Positions 1-4,711 are shown, counted from the stretch's first letter. The stretch: 8,723 nt of DNA from Fusobacterium sp. (GCA_019410665.1 DXSD01000084.1:1-8723), one strand, 5' to 3'. Translations and numbers: made by a program. Notes: generated by a model from the sequence alone, not told the origin.

Positions 1-208
1 ATACAATTATAGCTACTAGAACTTTCCCAAACATTCCTAGTTCAGTTAAAAATACAAAATATACCAATAAGTCAAATAAAGATTTTATTCCACTAAAAGT
101 TATTAAAATTGTATTCAAAATTTTATTTTTAATTGGTTTTTTTACCAAATATAACATAAATATTGGACTACAACTTAAAAATGAATAAACATAAAAAAAA
201 TATAACAT
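1..208 (-). CDS. small hydrophobic membrane protein, runs to the left edge
   Basis: An open frame on the minus strand starts at ATG 208-206 and stays open for 69 codons to the window edge. The start follows a good ribosome binding site (GGGAGG, complement of 213-218, 4 bases before the ATG). The product is strongly hydrophobic, beginning MLYFFYVYSFL, with apparent membrane segments near residues 1-22, 33-53 and 57-69 and a short basic loop (KKPIKNK) between the first two. It lies downstream of the repressor gene on the same strand and is probably co-transcribed with it. If the window is circular, the next codon across the junction is TAA and the protein is complete at 69 residues. I do not recognise the family. 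A small membrane protein beside a phage-type repressor would fit superinfection exclusion or a hydrophobic toxin, but both are guesses from position. It could instead be the start of a longer protein cut by the window. Confidence 0.6.
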   Translation of the reverse strand, partial: MLYFFYVYSFLSCSPIFMLYLVKKPIKNKILNTILITFSGIKSLFDLLVYFVFLTELGMFGKVLVAIIV

Positions 209-226
209 AAATCCTCCCACATAAAT

Positions 227-304
227 TAATCTATTGAATAGAGTGGCTGAGAAACATAAGGACTTTTGGCGGAGTCGTTCTCGGCTGCTCTCTTGAGTAG
301 ATTA
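227..304. other. GC-rich imperfect inverted repeat / structured element
   Basis: This block stands out in composition: 31 of the 60 bases at 241-300 are G or C, in an otherwise very AT-rich window. It forms a nested imperfect palindrome. TAATCTA (227-233) pairs with TAGATTA (298-304), AGAG with CTCT, GAGAA(A)C with GTTCTC, and at the core GACT with AGTC around an 8-base loop. The outer right arm overlaps the repressor stop codon (302-304). On the minus strand it would lie in the mRNA between the repressor and the membrane ORF, ending about 8 bases before the latter's ribosome binding site. It could be an RNA control element, a recombination (att) site for the serine recombinase, or a replication or transfer structure. 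I found no match to a tRNA or to a riboswitch class I know. The fold was inferred by eye. Confidence 0.5.
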
Positions 305-520
305 GTCCTGTGAAGTTTCATCTGGGATATACTCTATTAAGTCTTGGACTTTACAATTAAATAATTTACATAATTTTTCTAATGTATCAAAATCTAATCT
401 TTTTACTTTTTCATTATAAAGATTAGATATTGTTGAGGTACTCATTCCAGTTTTTTCTGCAACTTGAACTATTGTGTATCTTTTTTCTCCCATTAATTTA
501 GACAAATGATTTTTAATCAT
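302..520 (-). CDS. Cro/C1-type (XRE) helix-turn-helix repressor
   Basis: The 72-residue protein is almost entirely one Cro/C1-type DNA-binding domain. The helix-turn-helix spans about residues 16-38 (IVQVAEKTGMSTSTISNLYN), followed by helices carrying the typical LDFDTLEKLCKLFNCKVQDLIEY pattern, read here in two parts. There is no C-terminal peptidase domain, so it resembles short plasmid or phage repressors and not LexA-like CI proteins. The start is well supported: AGGAGG (complement of 527-532) lies 6 bases upstream, and a consensus promoter lies just beyond it. The gene is divergent from the replication operon and separated from it by two operator-like sites. It therefore probably represses the rightward promoter and may regulate its own promoter. 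The fold is clear; the role as master switch is inferred from position. Confidence 0.9.
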   Translation of the reverse strand: MIKNHLSKLMGEKRYTIVQVAEKTGMSTSTISNLYNEKVKRLDFDTLEKLCKLFNCKVQDLIEYIPDETSQD

Positions 521-541
521 GGTTTACCTCCTTTTTGTATG

Positions 542-570
542 ATTATAACATTTTTTTTAATGGGTATCAA
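542..570 (-). promoter_or_regulatory. sigma70-type promoter of the repressor gene
   Basis: On the minus strand, TTGATA (complement of 565-570) and a perfect TATAAT (complement of 542-547) are separated by exactly 17 bases. TG precedes the -10 by one base, giving an extended -10. The start would be near 535, leaving a very short leader just upstream of the ribosome binding site of the repressor gene. Confidence 0.85.
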
Positions 571-579
571 ATAAAAACA

Positions 580-612
580 TATGACTAGTCATAAAAATCG
601 CTTGACTTTTCA
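580..612. promoter_or_regulatory. paired operator-like sites between divergent promoters
   Basis: Positions 580-593 are a perfect 14-bp palindrome, TATGACTAGTCATA. A related sequence, TGACTTTTCA (603-612), matches the palindrome core TGACTAGTCA (582-591) at 8 of 10 positions. The two are 21 bp apart, about two helical turns, so they face the same side of the DNA. The second overlaps the -35 of the rightward promoter (602-607). The first lies 10 bp beyond the -35 of the leftward promoter. This fits cooperative binding by the dimeric repressor encoded alongside. Confidence 0.65.
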
Positions 613-630
613 TATTATTAGTGGTAATAT
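602..630 (+). promoter_or_regulatory. sigma70-type rightward promoter of the replication operon
   Basis: TTGACT (602-607) and TAATAT (625-630) are separated by exactly 17 bases. The transcript would begin near 637 and carry a leader of about 137 bases before the first gene at 774. The -35 overlaps the second operator-like site, so repression by the divergent XRE protein is likely. Confidence 0.85.
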
Positions 631-690
631 TCAATTAATTAGTTAATGTTTATATATTGTTAGTTATATAAAACATAGAATTAATTGAAT
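629..690. repeat. long AT-rich imperfect inverted repeat in the leader
   Basis: A perfect 12-bp pair, ATTCAATTAATT (629-640) and AATTAATTGAAT (679-690), encloses a second nested pair, ATGTTTATATA and TATATAAAACAT, which matches except for one extra A. Together they could form a hairpin about 60 bases long that starts at the -10 of the rightward promoter. No T-run follows it, so it is not a simple terminator. Possible roles are an unwinding or cruciform element or a leader RNA structure. AT-richness makes chance pairing easier. Confidence 0.45.
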
Positions 691-773
691 TATAAAAAAA
701 TTGAAAAATTATATAAAATAGCAGGAAAAATTTACAAGAAGGGGGGTGCTAACAAATTACTTAGGAGGATGTT

Positions 774-1013
774 ATGAATAGAAAAACTTTTGTAACAATT
801 AAAAAAGCTGAAGAGGAAAAAATTTTAAAATTAAGTTCTTCGGAGAAAGTTGAGCAAGTCAACCAAAATTTATGTGAATTAATGCACTCACATAAGGGAG
901 ATACCCAGCTTTTTAAAGCTTTGTTTGATATTACTGCTGAATTCTTAGCTGCTGTTGATGAAGTAAAAAGTGATTACTTTGAGTTAGGTAGAATTTATAA
1001 AGATGTTGAATAG
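774..1013 (+). CDS. small unknown protein, first gene of the rightward transcript
   Basis: The 79-residue acidic protein starts at an ATG with an excellent ribosome binding site (AGGAGG at 763-768, 5 bases away). It looks wholly helical and soluble, with charged N-terminal residues (KKAEEEKILKL) and a hydrophobic central helix (FKALFDITAEFLAAVDEV, about residues 47-64). No DNA-binding or catalytic motif is visible and I do not recognise the family. It is the first gene after the repressor-controlled promoter, a position where phages and plasmids often place an early regulator such as a Cro or copy-control protein. It has no helix-turn-helix, so that role is not supported. Downstream comes a regulatory gap with a minus-strand terminator. 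Confidence 0.8.
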   Translation: MNRKTFVTIKKAEEEKILKLSSSEKVEQVNQNLCELMHSHKGDTQLFKALFDITAEFLAAVDEVKSDYFELGRIYKDVE

Positions 1014-1020
1014 TGGTAAT

Positions 1021-1048
1021 AAAAAAAGAGCAACCTGCCAGTTGCTCT
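1021..1048 (-). terminator. intrinsic terminator acting on minus-strand transcription
   Basis: The hairpin AGAGCAAC / GTTGCTCT with loop CTGCCA (arms 1027-1034 and 1041-1048) is flanked on the left by seven As (1021-1027). On the minus strand this reads as a stem followed by a T-run, a standard rho-independent terminator. On the plus strand the stem is followed by CTCATC with no T-run, so it should not stop the operon transcript. No minus-strand gene lies to its right, so it points to a non-coding minus-strand transcript. Confidence 0.8.
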
Positions 1049-1113
1049 CTCATCAGACACATAACATAACCTAAGAAAAATGAGGACTAACTCATCTGCT
1101 ATATGCCGCTTAT
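1021..1113 (-). ncRNA. candidate antisense (countertranscript) RNA in the initiator leader
   Basis: A minus-strand promoter (1120-1148) and a minus-strand terminator (1021-1048) bracket about 93 bases with no useful ORF. The predicted RNA has a small hairpin, ATGAG / CTCAT (complement of 1080-1095), whose 6-base loop starts UUAG. That fits the YUNR U-turn motif common in loops of antisense RNAs. It ends in the strong terminator stem. It is fully complementary to the leader between the 774 gene and the initiator operon. Known parallels are the copy-control antisense RNAs of theta and rolling-circle plasmids. The sequence signals are good; the regulatory function is inferred. Confidence 0.6.
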
Positions 1114-1143
1114 GTATTAAGTGTAGCATACTTTATGTATTAA
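1110..1143. repeat. two direct repeats TTATGTATTAA flanking the antisense -10
   Basis: An identical 11-bp sequence occurs at 1110-1120 and 1133-1143, offset by 23 bp, so both copies lie on nearly the same helical face. The left copy abuts the -10 of the minus-strand promoter and the right copy lies in its spacer next to the -35. They could bind a regulator of the antisense RNA. Confidence 0.45.
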
Positions 1144-1148
1144 TGCAA
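1120..1148 (-). promoter_or_regulatory. minus-strand promoter for the candidate antisense RNA
   Basis: On the minus strand, TTGCAT (complement of 1143-1148) and TACACT (complement of 1120-1125) are separated by exactly 17 bases, matching consensus at 4 of 6 positions each. The start would be near 1113. The clear terminator about 90 bases downstream makes it more credible than an isolated match. Confidence 0.55.
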
Positions 1149-1183
1149 TTTTTTTATCAAAGAATTTTTTTGGAGGTAAAAAA

Positions 1184-1291
1184 ATGGTAACAAATTATGC
1201 TCAATTACAAGAATTAATAAAAAAATATGGGAAAGATTTTCCTTTAGAAAAAGCTTTAGAGTTAGCTAAGGCTGGTGGTTTAGATGACTAA
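1184..1291 (+). CDS. 35-residue unknown mini-protein
   Basis: A short ORF starts at ATG 1184 after TGGAGG (1171-1176) and ends at TAA 1289-1291. It overlaps the start of the next gene (1284) by 8 bases, a layout typical of translationally coupled genes. The product, beginning MVTNYAQLQELIKKYGK, is helical and charged, ending in GGLDD. It is the first ORF after the antisense-RNA region, so it may serve mainly as a leader ORF whose translation couples to the initiator genes. No homologue is recognised. Its reality rests on the ribosome binding site and the overlap. Confidence 0.6.
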   Translation: MVTNYAQLQELIKKYGKDFPLEKALELAKAGGLDD

Positions 1292-1526
1292 GGTATTTGA
1301 TTCAGTTATCTATATAATTTGTAATCCTGATGGTGTTCCTATGAAAGCTTATACTAGAGAACAATCTGCAAGGGATCACTTAGTTAAAGAGATGATGGAA
1401 AGAGGAAATAGATTCTCCATTGAACTTGTTAATTTAGATATTGATATGGATTTTGCAAAAAGAGCAAAGTTCATACTAGAAGGTATTGCCTTGAAAGAAA
1501 AAAAGAGTAGAAAGGAGAGGTTATGA
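1284..1526 (+). CDS. small unknown protein upstream of the initiator
   Basis: The 80-residue protein overlaps the 35-residue ORF at its start and the initiator gene at its end by 4 bases (ATGA at 1523-1526), so the three are translationally coupled. The N-terminal half looks like mixed strand and helix (VFDSVIYIICNPDGVPM, about residues 4-20). The C-terminal tail is very basic (LKEKKSRKERL), consistent with nucleic-acid contact. The strict coupling with the initiator suggests an accessory replication or copy-control role, but nothing in the sequence shows a specific function. Confidence 0.75.
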   Translation: MTKVFDSVIYIICNPDGVPMKAYTREQSARDHLVKEMMERGNRFSIELVNLDIDMDFAKRAKFILEGIALKEKKSRKERL

Positions 1527-2485
1527 GAGACAAAAGACAAAAAGATTGGTTTTGGGTAGATAATGCTCTGGTAGATAGGAGAGATTTAAATTTATATGAA
1601 AAAATGTTATATATCTGCTTAGCAAGACATGCTGGGAACAATGATTATGCTTTTCCTAAGTTGGCTACTCTTTGTGATGAATTAGGAGTAAAAGATAATA
1701 GAACTGTTGTTAAGTATATAAAATCCTTAGAGGAAAAAGGATTAATTGAGATAGAAAAAAGAAAGGGTAGTTCCAATCTTTACTATCTTAACAATGTTGA
1801 AGTACCTACATCTGATGATACTACTCTAGGAAAAGTACCTACATCAAAAGTACCTACATTTAATGTACCCACTACATCAAATGAGGGTACGGTACCTACA
1901 TCAAATGTGGGTAGGGGTAGTAGCATGAAATGTACCCCTAAGAATACTAATATTAAGAATACTAATTTAAATATAATAACTACTACTAAGTTAGATAACC
2001 TAAATAAGATAGACCAAAAAGTTGAAGCTAGTAAAAAAGTTAGTAGTAGTTCTAACTTGAATAATTTGGATAAAGATACTATCTATCAAATTAAATCAGC
2101 ACTTCAAAGCCATGGCTTAAGCATTCCTACTTGTAAGAATGTTATGGCTCTAGTGGAACAGGGAAGTGTTGGATTGGATAGAATAAAACTTGTACTTATG
2201 ACCGCTCAGTTAAAAAAATGGGATGATGGTGCTGTCTACCAAGCTTTAAGAGATAATTGGGAGATTAAATCTGAAACTTCTCCTACAGCTCCAGAGGATA
2301 TGGAAGCAAAAATCAAATGGTTAAAATATTTTTCTGGGATCTATTCAGATAAAGAGCTGAGGGCAGAAATTGAAAAAATAATAATAAATATTCCTTTGGA
2401 AACTTTGAATAAAAATAAAAGCAAGTTGTCTAAGATGACTATATTTGAATTTAAGAGTCATCTATCTAGTTTAAAAGGAGCTTAA
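1523..2485 (+). CDS. winged-helix replication initiator (phage/plasmid Rep)
   Basis: The 320-residue protein has three parts. Residues about 5-95 form a winged-helix domain of the type found in phage replisome organisers and plasmid initiators (LYEKMLYICLARHAG; LATLCDELGV; RTVVKYIKSLEEKGLIEIEK). Residues about 96-175 are a low-complexity linker with five VPT repeats and Asn/Lys/Ser-rich stretches. Residues about 180-320 form a helical C-terminal domain including KKWDDGAVYQALRDNW, resembling the end of DnaD-like initiators. The ribosome binding site GGAGAGG (1514-1520) and the 4-base overlap with the preceding gene fix the start. The linker DNA is an iteron-like cluster followed by AT-rich DNA, so the protein probably binds its own gene as origin, as lambda O does. 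The initiator call is strong; assignment to a named family is not secure. Confidence 0.8.
   Translation: MRDKRQKDWFWVDNALVDRRDLNLYEKMLYICLARHAGNNDYAFPKLATLCDELGVKDNRTVVKYIKSLEEKGLIEIEKRKGSSNLYYLNNVEVPTSDDTTLGKVPTSKVPTFNVPTTSNEGTVPTSNVGRGSSMKCTPKNTNIKNTNLNIITTTKLDNLNKIDQKVEASKKVSSSSNLNNLDKDTIYQIKSALQSHGLSIPTCKNVMALVEQGSVGLDRIKLVLMTAQLKKWDDGAVYQALRDNWEIKSETSPTAPEDMEAKIKWLKYFSGIYSDKELRAEIEKIIINIPLETLNKNKSKLSKMTIFEFKSHLSSLKGA
1800..1940. repeat. iteron-like repeat cluster inside the initiator gene (putative origin)
   Basis: GTACCTACATC or a close variant occurs at 1802-1812, 1835-1845, 1850-1860 (final T), 1865-1878 (3-base insertion) and 1892-1902, often followed by AAATG or similar. A partial sixth copy is at 1932-1940. 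Inverted variants lie at 1881-1890 and 1905-1914, and GGTAC/GTACC form a tight palindrome at 1886-1896. Successive starts are 33, 15, 15 and 27 bases apart. The repeat encodes the VPT motifs of the linker. Origins made of initiator-binding repeats inside the initiator gene are known from lambda O and RepA_N plasmids. Confidence 0.65.
1940..1990. other. AT-rich stretch beside the iterons, candidate DNA-unwinding element
   Basis: Directly after the repeat cluster comes an extremely AT-rich stretch. It contains a perfect tandem copy of AAGAATACTAAT (1940-1951 and 1955-1966) with a 15-base period, then TTTAAATATAATAA. Adjacent iterons and AT-rich DNA are the usual layout of a theta-type origin. 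Melting here is inferred. Confidence 0.45.
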
Positions 2486-2716
2486 ATGTCAACAATAAAA
2501 ATTTCAGTAGAAAATTATAAACAAATACATGATCTTTGTACTGAACTAAAAATTAATCCTAGTCAGTATGATTATATTAAGGGAGATCTAGCTGGAAAGC
2601 TTATCCTTGATTTAGTAAAAATTAAAATGTTTCATTTTGGAGATTTGGTTGCTGGTAAAATACCAGCACCTCTTCCAGAAGATTACCAAGAGGGTGGTAA
2701 GTATGACTGTAGATAA
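2486..2716 (+). CDS. small unknown protein
   Basis: The 76-residue protein starts immediately after the initiator stop codon, with AAAAGGAG (2473-2480) inside the end of that gene. It begins MSTIKISVENYKQIHDLC and includes a hydrophobic helix (LAGKLILDLVKIKMF, about residues 35-49), then a Pro-rich segment (IPAPLPEDY). It has no clear membrane span, Cys cluster or HTH. The 3' end overlaps the next gene by 14 bases. Position between initiator and ParA suggests a replication or partition accessory protein, but I cannot name a family. The gene contains a perfect 8-3-8 palindrome (2650-2668). Confidence 0.7.
   Translation: MSTIKISVENYKQIHDLCTELKINPSQYDYIKGDLAGKLILDLVKIKMFHFGDLVAGKIPAPLPEDYQEGGKYDCR
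2650..2668. repeat. perfect 8-3-8 palindrome upstream of the partition genes
   Basis: TGCTGGTA (2650-2657), AAA and TACCAGCA (2661-2668) form a perfect inverted repeat with a 3-base spacer, about 35 bases before the gene at 2703. It is GC-richer than its surroundings. It could be an operator or a parS-like site, or simply a codon-level coincidence. Confidence 0.35.
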
Positions 2717-3032
2717 AAAAATAAAAAAATTTTTAAATGATATTAAGTTCAAAGTAGAATTTTTGAAAAATATGTATGATTGGGAGTATGATTTTTTAAT
2801 CTCTGCTGGGAAGAGTCATGGTATAGATCCAGAGGATTTAACAAATTTTATCCAAAATTATAAAAGAAAGTCTGTAAGAAAAAAGAGAATAGTAAAAAAA
2901 GTTATTGATGATGCTGGGAAAGTTTATCCAAGTCTAAGTGTTTATGCTAAAGAAAAGGGGATTGGTATAAATAAAGCAACTTATTGGGTAAGAAAGCATC
3001 CTGAAAGAGTTCAATATTTGGAGGTAGTTTAA
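2703..3032 (+). CDS. small basic protein with probable DNA-binding C-terminus
   Basis: I choose ATG 2703, giving 109 residues, over the more upstream ATG at 2637. GAGGGTGG (2690-2697) precedes 2703, and the extra 22 residues would lie wholly inside the previous gene. The N-terminal half is helical; the middle is very basic (KRKSVRKKRIVKK, about residues 55-67). The end (GKVYPSLSVYAKEKGIGINKA then TYWVRKHPERV) loosely resembles NUMOD1-like helix-turn-helix modules, with a Tyr-Pro-Ser-Leu segment before the helices. It overlaps the ParA start by one base. DNA binding is therefore likely. A role as partition regulator or centromere binder is possible given the neighbours, but unproven. Confidence 0.7.
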   Translation: MTVDKKIKKFLNDIKFKVEFLKNMYDWEYDFLISAGKSHGIDPEDLTNFIQNYKRKSVRKKRIVKKVIDDAGKVYPSLSVYAKEKGIGINKATYWVRKHPERVQYLEVV

Positions 3033-3724
3033 TGGGTAGAGTAATTTTAGTTAAAGCAAATAAAGGTGGAGTTGGAAAGTCTTGGATAACTCTTCAGTTA
3101 GCACATAAAGCTGCTATTGATGGAAATAAAGTTATGATAATCACTTCAGATTCTCAAAATAATATCCTTGATTTTAGTGGCAATGGTAGTCTTACTCCAC
3201 TAGGACTAGATGAATGGCTTACAGATGGGAATGGTGGCTTTACAGAGTTAAGAGAAAATCTTTATTACATCCCTTTTAATTCTGCTATGCTTCCAGAGGA
3301 ATTGGAAGTAAGATTTGAGAGCTTTATCAATGTTTTAAAAGGAGAATTTAATTATATCTTCATTGATTCTACACCTGTGTTGAATCTCGATAAAATATTT
3401 ATAGAATTGGCTGATGAAGTGGTTATTCCAACTTTCCTTGACCAAGTTACAATAGGTTCAATTATTACTTTAATGGAGAAAATAACTCCTAGAAATAAAG
3501 TCAAAGCTATAATTCCTAATAGGGTAGGTAGAAATAAGATTGAGAAAGAATATTATGAAAAACTGAAGAGTATTGTTTCTCAAAGTATTTTTCTTTCCGT
3601 TCCTATCAAACAAAGTTCTTTTATTTCAAGAGCTATTGATGAAGGTAAAACAATTTGGGAATATAGAGCAAAAGAAGCTAAAGCTCTTCAAGAATTATTT
3701 TTACAAGTTCTGGAGGTGTTATAG
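3032..3724 (+). CDS. parA: ParA-type partition ATPase
   Basis: The 230-residue protein is a ParA/MinD-family ATPase for plasmid segregation. The deviant Walker A motif KGGVGKS is at residues 11-17, with the signature lysine K11. The Walker A' region is SDSQ (39-42) and Walker B is YIFIDSTP, with Asp112. There is no N-terminal HTH, and the length matches small type Ib ParAs, which usually rely on a separate small DNA-binding protein for operon control. GGAGG (3020-3024) precedes the ATG, which overlaps the previous stop codon. The last base overlaps the next gene, so ParA and its partner are coupled. ATP-dependent non-specific DNA binding and plasmid positioning are known for the family. Confidence 0.93.
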   Translation: MGRVILVKANKGGVGKSWITLQLAHKAAIDGNKVMIITSDSQNNILDFSGNGSLTPLGLDEWLTDGNGGFTELRENLYYIPFNSAMLPEELEVRFESFINVLKGEFNYIFIDSTPVLNLDKIFIELADEVVIPTFLDQVTIGSIITLMEKITPRNKVKAIIPNRVGRNKIEKEYYEKLKSIVSQSIFLSVPIKQSSFISRAIDEGKTIWEYRAKEAKALQELFLQVLEVL

Positions 3725-4710
3725 TGAAAAATTCAAATAAATTAGCTATGTTTGATAAATTAAAAAATACTATGCAGGAAGTAGAATGGCATTCAACTTT
3801 TGATTTCGAGAGTTACGAAATAAGTGCAGAGGACAAAGCCTTCATTGAGAAAAAAGAAGAGCTTATCTCTAATAGTTTTAAAAAATATAGTTCCTCAAAA
3901 TATGATATTTGTATGGCACTTGTGGAAGTTAAAATAAAACTTCAAAAAGCTAAAGAGGGTAGCTTCATGGCTTGGTATAGTCATCTTGGTTTCACTAAAG
4001 ATAAGGTGAGTGAGCTTTTAAAAACTTATGAGCTCTACATCCAAGCACCTCATATGAAAGATTATATCAGTTCTCTCTCTGGAGTAGCTGTTAGACTTCT
4101 TACTCATAAAGATGTTGATCCTCAATTAGCATTAGACATTATGGAAAAAGGTGTGAAAAACATGGAGGATATAAGAGAGCTAATTGAACTAGCTCTCTCT
4201 CCAGCAGAACCTAAAAGAGCTGTTGAATACAAAGGCAGCATTTCTAAAAAATCTTTAGGAGCTATTAAAAGTATTGAAAAACAGATTAAAAAATCATCTT
4301 CTCCTGCTGAACTTAGCTCGGCAAAAAAAGAGATTGAAGTTATGAAAAGATTATTAGCTGATATGGAAAAAGATATAGCATCTAGGGAGAAGGAATATGA
4401 AAATCAAAATAATTTAAAATTACCAACTTCTCCAGCTCCTGTAATTGAAGAGTTTAGTGATAATGATTTTAACAACTCATCAGCATTTATTGATGAAAAA
4501 GGATATATCTATTTTGTTCGTGCTGGGATAGGTGGAAGTGAATTTAAAGTTTATTTTGCTAAGACATTAGCAGATTATAAAAATGACTTTAGAGTTCATG
4601 GAGTAAAATCTCCTTTGCTTCCATACAGAAAAACAAGAGGAGAGGCTTATGCAGATTTAATTTCTTATGCTAGAAGTAAAAAAATGAAACCTTTGAAGGA
4701 GGCTAACTAG
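3724..4710 (+). CDS. probable ParA partner, DUF3102-like domain and coiled coil
   Basis: A 328-residue protein starts with GTG (3724), overlapping the parA stop by one base, with GGAGGT (3711-3716) upstream. It sits where ParB normally sits but lacks the recognisable ParB/Srx N-terminal nuclease-like fold. Residues about 48-108 (ALVEVKIKLQKAKEGSFMAW, then HLGFTKDKVSELLKTYELY) resemble the DUF3102 type of phage/plasmid protein. Residues about 175-230 are a Lys/Glu-rich coiled coil. The C-terminal 75 residues (from FIDEKGYIYF) form a separate mixed domain. The coupling to parA makes a centromere-binding adaptor the best guess. Domain naming is from memory and tentative. Confidence 0.75.
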   Translation: MKNSNKLAMFDKLKNTMQEVEWHSTFDFESYEISAEDKAFIEKKEELISNSFKKYSSSKYDICMALVEVKIKLQKAKEGSFMAWYSHLGFTKDKVSELLKTYELYIQAPHMKDYISSLSGVAVRLLTHKDVDPQLALDIMEKGVKNMEDIRELIELALSPAEPKRAVEYKGSISKKSLGAIKSIEKQIKKSSSPAELSSAKKEIEVMKRLLADMEKDIASREKEYENQNNLKLPTSPAPVIEEFSDNDFNNSSAFIDEKGYIYFVRAGIGGSEFKVYFAKTLADYKNDFRVHGVKSPLLPYRKTRGEAYADLISYARSKKMKPLKEAN

Positions 4711-4711
4711 T

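Noticed and set aside
746..781. 11-codon GTG leader ORF overlapping the start of the 774 gene
   Set aside because: The G-run before it is too close to the GTG to act as a normal ribosome binding site, and so short a frame is easily chance.
2107..2118. 12-bp palindrome AAGCCATGGCTT in the initiator gene
   Set aside because: It is a single isolated copy in a coding region away from the iterons, explained by ordinary codons.
2637..2702. N-terminal extension of the 2703 gene
   Set aside because: It is out of frame within the preceding coding gene and has no ribosome binding site; ATG 2703 has one.
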